From Pirellula sp. (lineage in GTDB: Bacteria; Planctomycetota; Planctomycetia; Pirellulales; PNKZ01): a stretch of 64,000 bases of DNA. The position numbers and the translations under genes were made by a program. The notes under the pieces were generated by a model. The model made no database searches. It had not been told where the DNA came from and was given only the letters and a program-made list of their open reading frames with translations. The DNA is taken from the NCBI GenBank assembly GCA_013822735.1, contig PNKZ01000002.1, positions 620,001 to 684,000 on the forward strand. Direction: 5' to 3'. Shown in pieces: positions 53,110 to 61,232 of this stretch. Position 1 is the first letter of the stretch, and every line of letters starts with the position of its first letter.

Positions 53110-54089
53110 TTCGAAACTCCCGACAGCCGGGAAGCCGTCTTATTCAAGATCGCCGCGCCCAAGCAATTCACCATCAGCGTGATGAGCAGCAGCACGAGCG
53201 CCGCATACATCAACACTTGGCGTTCTTCCGCGCCGGCCTCCGGGAAGTGATTCGCCAAGAGTGCCGCCAACGTGTTTCCCGGCGAGAACAACGAGACGCT
53301 CAAGCGATTGGCGTTGCCGACCAGCATGGCCAGCGCCATCGTCTCGCCGAGTGCGCGACCGAAGCCGAGCACGATCGAGCCGAAGATGCCGGTCGACGCC
53401 GTCGGCACGATGACGCCGAGAATCGCTTCCCAGCGGGTCGCACCGAGTCCGACGGCCGCTTCCTTCAACTTATGCGGCACCGAAACCAATGCGTCGCGCG
53501 AGATCGCCGACACCGTGGGAAGAATCATAATCGCCAACACGAGCGAAGCCGGCAGCATGCCGGGCCCGCTGAGGGGCGTGCTAAACAGCGGAATCGCCCC
53601 GAAGTTTTCGTGCAGCCAATTCGCGGCCGGCCGAATCATCGGAATGACGACGAAGATTCCCCACAAACCGTACACCACGCTGGGAATGGCCGCGAGCAGT
53701 TCAATGATGTTCTTGGCGATCAGTTCCAACTTCGGCGGGAGGAAATCCTGACTCAGGAAGATGGCAATGGCCACGCCGAACACCGAGCCGATGAGAATTC
53801 CGAGAATGCTGCTGTAGAGCGTTCCCCAAATCTCCGGCAGGATGCCGAACTCCCCGCGGTTTAGATCCCACGTCGTCGACGTGATGAGACTCGTTCCGTG
53901 TTCTTGAATCGCCGGAGCGGCAACTTTGCCGATTTCATAGATAATGAAAACGACCAGCAGAATCGTCAGCCAGGCGAACGCCACGGTCGAGCCGCGGAAG
54001 AAACGATCGACGAAGCGATCGAATCCTTGCGGCGGCCTAATGATCCGATTCGGCTCGGCCGGACCGGATTCGAACAACTGACTTGACAT
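53106..54089 (-). CDS. pstC: Phosphate ABC transporter permease PstC
   Basis: A 327-residue membrane permease with six segments after a cytoplasmic N-terminus. The loop DALVSVPHKLKEAAVGLGATRWEAILGVIVPTASTGIFG is the conserved EAA motif, followed by the PstC-typical GRALGETMALAMLVGN. It forms the channel with PstA. The start is 52 bp after the pstS stop, and its own stop overlaps pstA by 4 bp. Confidence 0.96.
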   Translation of the reverse strand: MSSQLFESGPAEPNRIIRPPQGFDRFVDRFFRGSTVAFAWLTILLVVFIIYEIGKVAAPAIQEHGTSLITSTTWDLNRGEFGILPEIWGTLYSSILGILIGSVFGVAIAIFLSQDFLPPKLELIAKNIIELLAAIPSVVYGLWGIFVVIPMIRPAANWLHENFGAIPLFSTPLSGPGMLPASLVLAIMILPTVSAISRDALVSVPHKLKEAAVGLGATRWEAILGVIVPTASTGIFGSIVLGFGRALGETMALAMLVGNANRLSVSLFSPGNTLAALLANHFPEAGAEERQVLMYAALVLLLITLMVNCLGAAILNKTASRLSGVSK

Positions 54090-54141
54090 ACAAAGTCGGC
54101 TCGCTGGATGGTCGCGATTCGGGAAACTGCCGCGCCGCGCA

Positions 54142-55185
54142 CTACGGCTTGATGTCGTCGACCTTCGCGAGAATCTTGGTCGTGACGTCGGTCGGCAGCG
54201 GAATGTAGCCGAGCTCTTCGCTCACCTTTTGGCCGTCCCCCAAACCGTAGCGAATTACGTCCTTCAACGTCTTGGCCTTCGCGGCATCCTTGTACGTCTT
54301 GTAGGCCAGCAACCAGGTGTACGTGACGATCGGGTACGATTCCTTGCCCGACGGGTCCGGCACCCACGCGAGGAGATTGTCCGGCATCGGAGCCGAGGCC
54401 AGCGCGACTTGTGCCGATTTGGTGTTGGCGACCACGAACGCGCCATCCTTGTTTTCCAAGGCAGCCCCCATCAAACCGGACGACTTCAAGAAGCCGTACT
54501 CGACATAACCGATTGCGCCCGGCGTGCTCTTCACTTGAGCGGCGACGCCGTCGTTCTTCTTGCCGCCGACGCCGACCTTCCAATTCACCGATTTGCCCGT
54601 TCCCGGGCCGTTTTTCCAATCGGCGCTCACGGCCGACAAGTGTTGCGTGAAGACGAACGTCGTTCCGCTGCTATCGGCGCGATAAACCGGTGTGATCGTA
54701 AGATCGGGCAGCGACACTCCGGCATTCGACTTGGCGATGGCCGGATCGTTCCACTTCGTAATCTTGCCGAGGAAGATGCCGACATAGGCTTCTCGCGACA
54801 GCTTCAGGCCTTCCGGGGCGCCCGGCACGTTGTAAGCCAGCACGATACTGCCGGCGGTCATCGGCAGCATGACCACGCCGCCGTCAACCTTCTTCACTTC
54901 ATCTTCCGTCATCGCCGCGTCGCTGGCGGCGAAGTCGACCGTCTTCTCGATCAAAGCATTGATACCGCCGCCGCTTCCCACCGCCTGATAATCAATCGCG
55001 GCGCCCGGATGGGCTTTGCAGTAATCCGCGAACCAGCGTTGATAAAGCGGATCGGGAAAGCTGGCTCCCGAACCGGCCAATTTTGCACTCTCCACTTTGG
55101 CGCCGGACGGATCCGATTTTGAACACGCGACGACCAAGCTGCACGTTGCGAGCAAGCCGAAAATGAAGGCGCGACGCAGGCTCAT
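54142..55185 (-). CDS. pstS: Phosphate-binding lipoprotein PstS
   Basis: A 347-residue periplasmic substrate-binding protein. ATG 55185 has GGAG five bases upstream. The leader ends with lipobox VVAC21. Phosphate-binding residues are visible in GSGASFPDPLYQRW, QAVGSGGGI, DFAASDAAMTEDE and YRADSSGTTFVFTQHLS, the PstS pattern. As a lipoprotein it would be membrane-anchored rather than free. It heads the pst operon; a candidate Pho box lies about 135 bp upstream. Confidence 0.96.
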   Translation of the reverse strand: MSLRRAFIFGLLATCSLVVACSKSDPSGAKVESAKLAGSGASFPDPLYQRWFADYCKAHPGAAIDYQAVGSGGGINALIEKTVDFAASDAAMTEDEVKKVDGGVVMLPMTAGSIVLAYNVPGAPEGLKLSREAYVGIFLGKITKWNDPAIAKSNAGVSLPDLTITPVYRADSSGTTFVFTQHLSAVSADWKNGPGTGKSVNWKVGVGGKKNDGVAAQVKSTPGAIGYVEYGFLKSSGLMGAALENKDGAFVVANTKSAQVALASAPMPDNLLAWVPDPSGKESYPIVTYTWLLAYKTYKDAAKAKTLKDVIRYGLGDGQKVSEELGYIPLPTDVTTKILAKVDDIKP

Positions 55186-55319
55186 AGTAACTCCGCGATG
55201 TCGAACAAAATGAGTAATGAGGAGCGACGTATTCTGAACAAGGCCCGTCGTATCCGCCATGAGCGACACGTCGATTTACGAGATTCTCACAGTCGTCCGA
55301 CGGTTCTTCGCGCGTAGTT

Positions 55320-55359
55320 GTTAGAGATGCGTTAGCGCCGTGTAACGGCCCTGTTTGCA
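55320..55359. promoter_or_regulatory. Candidate Pho box: four heptads at exact 11-bp spacing
   Basis: GTTAGAG (55320), GTTAGCG (55331), GTAACGG (55342) and GTTTGCA (55353) begin exactly 11 bp apart. PhoB/PhoP-type regulators bind direct repeats with one 11-bp helical turn. The array lies between divergent pstS and ppk, about 100 bp from ppk and 135 bp from pstS. No clear -10 box can be assigned. Confidence 0.5.
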
Positions 55360-55460
55360 AGTTAAGGGTTTGCAAGATTTATGCATGCGGGGCAGACTTT
55401 TCGCTTGATGTGCATCATCCTTGAGCCCTCTCACTCCATCCTTCCGGTTGCCGCTTCGCT

Positions 55461-57572
55461 ATGAATTCCGAACTCGCTTCGCCCGTCGCCGGCGGCGTCT
55501 ATCGAGACCGCGATTTGGCTTGGTTGGAATTCAATCGTCGCGTGCTTCATGAAGCGATCGACGAGCGCAATCCGCTTTTAGAACGCGTCAAGTTTCTCGC
55601 CATCGCGGGAAATAATCTCGACGAGTTCACCATGAAGCGCGTCGGCGCATTGAAACAAAAAGCGGCTACGCAAATCGGCGACGCCGGCGCCGCGACGCGA
55701 TTTCTGGAACTGCGCGCCAGCATGCTGAAGTTGCTCGCGCAGCAGGCCGAACTCTGGACGAAGGTGTTGCTGCCCGAGCTGGCCAAGCACGGCATTCAAA
55801 TTGTCGGCGTCGACGAACTCTCCGAAGAGCAAGCCGTTTTTGCGCGCGAGTTCTTTCGCAGCAAAGTCTTTCCGATTCTGACGCCCCTCTCGGTCGACCC
55901 CGGCCATCCGTTTCCGATTATCTCCAATCTGTCGACGTCGCTCGGAGTGATGCTGCGAAATCCCGAAACGGAATCGCGCTCCTTCGCGCGGATCAAGGTT
56001 CCCTCGACGCTTCCGCAGTTGATCCTCTTGCCGAACGATCCGAGCGGAGCGCCGGGCGAGCGTCGCTTTTTGCGCCTCGTCGATTTGATTCGGCAGCACC
56101 TGGGGGCGCTGTTCCCCGGGATGATTCTCGCCGACGTGATGTCGTTTCGTATTACGCGCGGCGTGGGCGTCGATCTCGAAGATGACGAAGCCTACGAGAG
56201 CGTCGCCGAATACGTCGAGGAAGAAATCCGCCAGCGACGCTTTGAGCGCGTCGTCCGCCTCGAATATGCCGGCGGCGGAAGCGCGGAGATGTTGTCGTTG
56301 TTGCTTTCCAAATTGGAACTCACGGAAAGCGACGCCTTCGAAATGCCGGCCGAGCTCGACTACACCGACCTGTTCGCGATCGCCGGATTGCCGATCGCAG
56401 AATTGCGCGAAAAGCCGTGGCATCCCGTCGTTCCGCCGGCAGTGGAAGGGCGCGAGACCGACTTGTTTTCCGTCATTCGTTCCGGCGATCTGCTCGTGCA
56501 TCATCCGTACGAAAGCTTCGAGATGACGGTCGAGAACTTCATTCGCCGCGCGGCGGCCGATCCGAAAGTCGTGGCGCTCAAGATGACGGTCTACCGCGTC
56601 GGGGCCGACACCCCGTTTCTCGACGCCCTCATCGCGGCCGCCGAAGCAGGCAAGGAAGTCGCTTGCCTGGTGGAAGTGACCGCCAGTTTCGACGAGCGCC
56701 AAAACCTCGACCTCGCGCAGATGCTCGAGAAGGCCGGCGTTCATGTGGTCTACGGCATGGTCGGCTTGAAAACGCATTGCAAGACGGCGCTCGTCGTGCG
56801 CGAGGAGGAAGACGGGCTCCGCTGCTACGCGCACGTCGGCACCGGCAACTACCATGTGAAAACCGCGCGGCATTATACCGATCTCGGATTGTTCACGTGC
56901 GATCCGATGGTGACCGACGACGTCGTTCACTTGTTTCATTATCTCACCGGGCTCTCGCTGAAGCGCAACTACGCCAAGCTATTGATCGCGCCGATGAACA
57001 TGCGCGATCGCTTCCTCACGATGATTCGCGAAGAGACGGCGCATCACGTCGCCGGCCGGCCCGCCAAGATCATCGCTAAGATGAATCAGTTGGAAGACCG
57101 CGAGATCTGCGAGGCACTCATCGAAGCCTCGCGCGCCGGGCTGGAGATTGAGCTGATCGTGCGCGGGCTTTGCGTGCTGAATCCCGGCATCGCGGGAAGC
57201 ACGGAAACGATTAAGGTCACCTCCGTGATCGGCCGGTTTTTAGAACACTCGCGCGTGTTCTACTTCCGCAACGGCGCGGCCGAGCCGGAAGAGGGGAAGT
57301 TCTTCATTGGTTCGGCCGATTGGATGCATCGCAACCTTTCGGGCCGCGTCGAGGCCGTCGTCCCCATTGAGAACGAAGCGCACCGCCGTCGGCTGTGGAA
57401 ACTGCTGACGACCATGCTGAACGACCGGCGACAAGCCTGGGAGATGCAAAGCGACGGCACCTATCTTCAGCGCAAGCCCGACGACGGTGACGGCGACGGT
57501 GCTTTAGGCTCGCACCAAGTGTTTATGGCCGCCGCGTCTCCCGGGGGTGGCGCAGGCTCGCGAACTCTTTAA
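55461..57572 (+). CDS. ppk: Polyphosphate kinase 1
   Basis: A 703-residue enzyme that makes polyphosphate from ATP. The N-terminal domain starts DLAWLEFNRRVLHEA and contains FLAIAGNNLDEFTMKRVGALK; the head domain follows; the catalytic domains have YAHVGTGNYHVKTARHYTDLGLFT with the autophosphorylated His, and ICEALIEASRAGLEIELIVRG and LEHSRVFYFRNG with the second conserved His. Length is normal for PPK1. Divergent from pstS, it is likely co-regulated by phosphate. The last codon overlaps the convergent sulfatase gene by 4 bp. Confidence 0.97.
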   Translation: MNSELASPVAGGVYRDRDLAWLEFNRRVLHEAIDERNPLLERVKFLAIAGNNLDEFTMKRVGALKQKAATQIGDAGAATRFLELRASMLKLLAQQAELWTKVLLPELAKHGIQIVGVDELSEEQAVFAREFFRSKVFPILTPLSVDPGHPFPIISNLSTSLGVMLRNPETESRSFARIKVPSTLPQLILLPNDPSGAPGERRFLRLVDLIRQHLGALFPGMILADVMSFRITRGVGVDLEDDEAYESVAEYVEEEIRQRRFERVVRLEYAGGGSAEMLSLLLSKLELTESDAFEMPAELDYTDLFAIAGLPIAELREKPWHPVVPPAVEGRETDLFSVIRSGDLLVHHPYESFEMTVENFIRRAAADPKVVALKMTVYRVGADTPFLDALIAAAEAGKEVACLVEVTASFDERQNLDLAQMLEKAGVHVVYGMVGLKTHCKTALVVREEEDGLRCYAHVGTGNYHVKTARHYTDLGLFTCDPMVTDDVVHLFHYLTGLSLKRNYAKLLIAPMNMRDRFLTMIREETAHHVAGRPAKIIAKMNQLEDREICEALIEASRAGLEIELIVRGLCVLNPGIAGSTETIKVTSVIGRFLEHSRVFYFRNGAAEPEEGKFFIGSADWMHRNLSGRVEAVVPIENEAHRRRLWKLLTTMLNDRRQAWEMQSDGTYLQRKPDDGDGDGALGSHQVFMAAASPGGGAGSRTL

Positions 57573-58978
57573 TCGTCTCCTTTGGAGAGAGGCTTCGCTC
57601 GGATCGCGTCTTCGGTCGGCAGCCATTGGCGCAATTCGGCAATCACCGCGACCGACTCAGGCCGGTCCGCCAAATTGGTCCGCTCGAGCGGGTCTTGGTC
57701 GTGGTCGTAGAGCTCTTCCGAACCGTCGGCGTAGCGAATGTATCGCCAGCGATCGTTGCGGAGCGCATGGTTCTGGTAGCCTGCCGTCGTGAGAGCGGGG
57801 CGCTCCCAAGCGACCGACGGATCACGGCAAAGCGGAGCGATGCTCACGCCGTCCACGTTTGGGTTCGGCGGCAGGTGGGCGAGTTCGAGCAATGTCGGAT
57901 AGATGTCGACGAGGCTGACGGGATGCGTGCAAAGCTTCCCGGAGACGACGCCCGGGCCCGCCACGACCAGCGGAGTTTGGGCCGACTCTTCCCAGAGCGT
58001 TCCTTTCGACCAATGATTCTTTTCGCCGAAGTGATACCCATGGTCGCCGCAAACGACGACCACGGTGTTGTCGCGATGCGGGCTTGCCTCGAGCGCGTTT
58101 AAGATGCGGCCGACACAATCGTCGGCGTAGCGTGAAGCGGCGAGATACGCTGCGATCAGTTCCTTGCGCCGTTTGATTAGTTCATCATCGCCGCGATGTC
58201 GCTTCTCGCGAGCCGCTTTCGGTAAGCCCGCGCTTTCATCCGCCGCTAGGTCGGTGATTTTAATTTCGTCCGCGGAGAATAGATCGAAGTATTCCTGCGG
58301 CACGTACCAAGGAGTGTGCGGCTTGACGATACCGCAGGCCAAGAAGAACGGCTTGTCGTGCGACTTCGCGAGAAACTCCGCCGCCCAACCGGCGAGCTGC
58401 CAATCTTCCGTATCTTCTTTGCTTTCGGGGAATGCGCCCCAATCGTGCTTGCCGACGCCGTTCAGCGGTAGGCTTTCCTTCGGCGGCCTCGGCCCATGTC
58501 CGTTGCGTCGCGTCGCGGCGCCTTCCGTGACGTCCCACACTTCTTTGCCGACGGTCGACCCGAACGATGCGGCAAACAGCTTTCCGGCGCCGGCGGTGAG
58601 GTAGCCGCGGTCGTGGAAGTAGCCGGGGAGCGACGTGGCGCGCTCCAGGGCGTTTCCGGGCGACAGCCGACCTTGATCGTTGTCGTAAACGCCGCTGGTC
58701 GAGGGGCGCAGGCCGGAGAAGATCGCCGAGCGTGAAGGATTGCAAACCGGTGCGGCGCATTGGGCGTGGGCAAAGGTCAGCCCGCGCTGCGCCAACTTCG
58801 CGAGATTGGGAGAAGCCGGTTCCTTGGCCAAGTCGCGTTTTAAGGCAAACGAGTTTTGATCGTCGAGCACGATCATCACCACGTTTACCTTCGACGGTTC
58901 GGCGGCGCTCGCGCTGGCCGAAGCGACGCCCCCGAGGCAGACGACGAGACTCGCGATCCGCACGAAATGGCCGTTCAT
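57569..58978 (-). CDS. Type I sulfatase, iduronate-2-sulfatase-like, secreted
   Basis: A 469-residue exported sulfatase with a signal peptide (residues 1-26, ending SASAAEP). The metal and active-site signature: D39-D40 in VMIVLDDQNSF, the formylglycine motif C79-N-P-S-R83, and GDHGYHFGEKNHWSKGTLWEES, which is characteristic of the iduronate-2-sulfatase/choline-sulfatase-like branch. The protein appears complete. It would act on sulfated polysaccharides such as those of algae. It is followed downstream on the same strand by nothing, being convergent with ppk; the PQQ propeller gene lies 42 bp upstream and may share the transcript. Confidence 0.92.
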   Translation of the reverse strand: MNGHFVRIASLVVCLGGVASASASAAEPSKVNVVMIVLDDQNSFALKRDLAKEPASPNLAKLAQRGLTFAHAQCAAPVCNPSRSAIFSGLRPSTSGVYDNDQGRLSPGNALERATSLPGYFHDRGYLTAGAGKLFAASFGSTVGKEVWDVTEGAATRRNGHGPRPPKESLPLNGVGKHDWGAFPESKEDTEDWQLAGWAAEFLAKSHDKPFFLACGIVKPHTPWYVPQEYFDLFSADEIKITDLAADESAGLPKAAREKRHRGDDELIKRRKELIAAYLAASRYADDCVGRILNALEASPHRDNTVVVVCGDHGYHFGEKNHWSKGTLWEESAQTPLVVAGPGVVSGKLCTHPVSLVDIYPTLLELAHLPPNPNVDGVSIAPLCRDPSVAWERPALTTAGYQNHALRNDRWRYIRYADGSEELYDHDQDPLERTNLADRPESVAVIAELRQWLPTEDAIRAKPLSKGDD

Positions 58979-59020
58979 GGATTCCGCCTCCGCGTAGGGT
59001 GTACGTGGCTAGGGCGAGTG

Positions 59021-60298
59021 TTACTCCGCCGCGATGCAAAAGAGATGCTTTTCACCTCGGATCAGCAGCCGGCCGGCGACGGGAATGGGAGAACCGATGA
59101 CGGACTCTCCCATGTCGTTCTCCGCAAGAACTTCGAATTTGTCTCCGGCGATGCTCGCGACGAACACGGCGCCGTCTTCCCGCGGCGCGAAGAGCTTGTC
59201 ACCGGCGATCAGCGGCGAAGAGTAGAAGTTCGTGCGATGCTTCGGGAAGGCTCCTTCCCAAACGGTCTTGCCGGTCGCGGGATCGATGCTTGCGACTTCG
59301 CCGCGGTCGCGAACCAGAATCACTCGCCCTTTGTAGACGGCGGGCGTGGGAACAAACGTGCCGAGGTCGTCGCGCTTCCAAATGTGGTTGGTCGCGGTGA
59401 CGTCGCCGGTGCCCGTGAGCCGGATGCCGTAGAGCCGCGGAATTCCCCGATCGTTGCGGCCGTACGCGATAACGGCCATATCGCCGACGATCACCGGCGT
59501 CGCGATGGCGGGCCAGAGCTTATTGCCGTCGGGATTGAAGTTGCCGCACGACCAAGTCATCTGCCCGTCGGAAGCGTTGTGAATGGTCAGATGCTCGGCG
59601 CCCCAAATGAGGATCGATTCCTTGCCTTGATGTTGCATCACGACCGGCGTGGAATAGCCATGATCGCATTCCGTCGGCACAGTATAGTTGCGCGCGATTT
59701 TCCAAGCGATCTCGCCCGTCCGCTTGTCGAAGGCCGCGAGCCACGATTCCCCTTGATGCATGCGCGCCATCACCACATATTTTTCGGTGAGCACCGGCGA
59801 CGTGCCGTGGTCCCAGAACAAAGTGTCGGGCCCGAACCGCTCGACAAGATTCGTCTTCCAGCGGATCTTGCCGTCGAGCTCAACGGCCGCCAGCGCGCCG
59901 CTCTTGAAAAACACGAACACCGCTTCGCCGTCGGTGATCGGCGAGGCATTGCTGCCTGAGCCGTTGCGATGCTTGCCGGGATTCTCGGAGTCGAACACGG
60001 TTCGCCATTTCTCCTTACCGTCGACGCCGAAGCTCAGGAGTGCGTCCTTGCCGTCGGCGGGGGACGTGAGATAGATCGTGTCGTGAAGCAGGATCGGCGT
60101 CGAGCATCCGCGGCCTGGTAGATCGGCGCGCCAGAGATACTTTTCAGCCCCGAACTTCACGGGGAAGTTGCCCTGCTCGACGCTGCCGCTCCCGAGCGGG
60201 CCTCGCCAGGATCGCCAATCCGAAGAGTCGGCGGCGATGCCGCACTGCACGGAGTAGAAAAGCATCCAAGCCGCGGCGATGAGAACGTTGCGTGGCAT
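59021..60298 (-). CDS. PQQ-like beta-propeller repeat protein, secreted
   Basis: A 425-residue protein. ATG 60298 opens a signal peptide (NVLIAAAWMLFYSVQCGIAADS). The rest is an eight-bladed quinoprotein-like propeller: WRSWRGPLGSG, LWRADLPGRGCSTPILLHDTIYL, ALAAVELDGKIRWKTNLV, VASIDPATGKTVWEGAFPKH and similar blades, with the W-docking motif AxDxxTGxxxW. No PQQ-binding residues can be claimed; most planctomycetal copies are probably scaffold or binding proteins. It precedes the sulfatase by 42 bp on the same strand. Confidence 0.9.
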   Translation of the reverse strand: MPRNVLIAAAWMLFYSVQCGIAADSSDWRSWRGPLGSGSVEQGNFPVKFGAEKYLWRADLPGRGCSTPILLHDTIYLTSPADGKDALLSFGVDGKEKWRTVFDSENPGKHRNGSGSNASPITDGEAVFVFFKSGALAAVELDGKIRWKTNLVERFGPDTLFWDHGTSPVLTEKYVVMARMHQGESWLAAFDKRTGEIAWKIARNYTVPTECDHGYSTPVVMQHQGKESILIWGAEHLTIHNASDGQMTWSCGNFNPDGNKLWPAIATPVIVGDMAVIAYGRNDRGIPRLYGIRLTGTGDVTATNHIWKRDDLGTFVPTPAVYKGRVILVRDRGEVASIDPATGKTVWEGAFPKHRTNFYSSPLIAGDKLFAPREDGAVFVASIAGDKFEVLAENDMGESVIGSPIPVAGRLLIRGEKHLFCIAAE

Positions 60299-60493
60299 CG
60301 AGTCGAAATTCCTATCAGTGAGTATTGCGCAGCGGACGGACAATAATCGGGCGACTTCGCCGAGTTGCCAAAGCCGCTCCATGATTATGACCAAGACATC
60401 TGCGAGATACGAGATGGTTTGGTCGCCTGAGACTCGCGTCTTTCGAACGAAACCCTGGTCGACGACCACGTTGAGTCGTTGTTCCAGCTTCCG

Positions 60494-60805
60494 TTACTTC
60501 CAGAAAGCCCCCATCAGCTTGAGTACGCACAACAACCCTAGGCCGAGAAGAACAGCCCCGAGGAGAAACTTGCGTAAGTCGTCCGGCGTTGCAACTTCGC
60601 CGGTCGACGTTACCGGGTTTTCGCGAAACTCGTACCAGCGCGCCAACAAGATCAATGCCAAAATCGTGAGGTACGCAATGTCGTGCGGCAAGAACCAGCC
60701 GGCCCCGCGGTGAGCGATGCTAATTCCGAGAAGTATCAGAATGGCCGGACCGATCAGTAACCAAAACATTCGCGCAAAGCCGGCAAGTTCGGAAGGGGCA
60801 CTCAT
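60494..60805 (-). CDS. Small membrane protein with three transmembrane segments
   Basis: A 103-residue protein with GGAG upstream of ATG 60805. Hydrophobic segments span about 12-30, 41-56 and 80-99, and a polar loop (RWYEFRENPVTSTGEVATPDDLRKF) connects the second and third. It looks like a small planctomycetal inner-membrane protein; no family was recognised. It lies 195 bp upstream of the PQQ propeller gene on the same strand. Confidence 0.68.
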   Translation of the reverse strand: MSAPSELAGFARMFWLLIGPAILILLGISIAHRGAGWFLPHDIAYLTILALILLARWYEFRENPVTSTGEVATPDDLRKFLLGAVLLGLGLLCVLKLMGAFWK

Positions 60806-60914
60806 GAATAAGCTCCAAAGTGGAAACGGCGGCGCAGCCGACGAGAAGCGTCGGCGACGAAACAGGGAGAGAGGCTCAGCAGAAGGACTAGCGCACGTTC
60901 GTGTCCGCTAGAGG

Positions 60915-61066
60915 CGACCGAGAGTCGAAGCTCTCGGTCGGCGCGTCACCAACCACCGCCGTTGGTGATGAAGAGCTTGAGATAAAGCTCGTGTTCCGAT
61001 GTCGTATTGACGCGGTAGTTTTGCGACATGATAAGCCTGTTTCGCGGTCGCTGTTCCCCTTATCAT
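60915..61066. other. Three-hairpin region, possible structured RNA
   Basis: Three perfect inverted repeats in a row: CGACCGAGAG/CTCTCGGTCG (60915-60940), TCACCAAC/GTTGGTGA (60946-60968) and ATGATAAG/CTTATCAT (61028-61066). A 27-codon minus-strand reading frame lies between and across them. It occupies the 427-base gap between the small membrane protein and the antiporter gene; the rest of that gap shows nothing. Confidence 0.5.
60946..61029 (-). CDS. Candidate 27-residue micropeptide
   Basis: ATG 61029 to TGA 60946. The peptide begins MSQNYRVNTTSEHELYLK and ends LFITNGGGW, without a membrane segment. In-frame stops stand shortly upstream, and no strong Shine-Dalgarno is seen. Its start codon overlaps one arm of an 8-bp inverted repeat, and its stop lies in another. 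It could be a leader peptide, a small protein or a chance frame in a structured RNA. Confidence 0.3.
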   Translation of the reverse strand: MSQNYRVNTTSEHELYLKLFITNGGGW

Positions 61067-61232
61067 ACCCCGAGTGCGGCGGCCGGACCAATCATCGACT
61101 GCAGTTCCCTCGACGCCTCGGGGCGGATAACCGCTCGATTTCCCCGGCAATGCGCGATTCCTCTCGCCTCCACATGAGAAAGTTGATCACGCGAGACACG
61201 AATCGGTACGCACTCACTTCGGAGCGAGAGTC

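Noticed and set aside
55578-56939. 453-codon minus-strand frame inside ppk
   Set aside because: Fully antisense to conserved polyphosphate kinase motifs, no recognisable protein.
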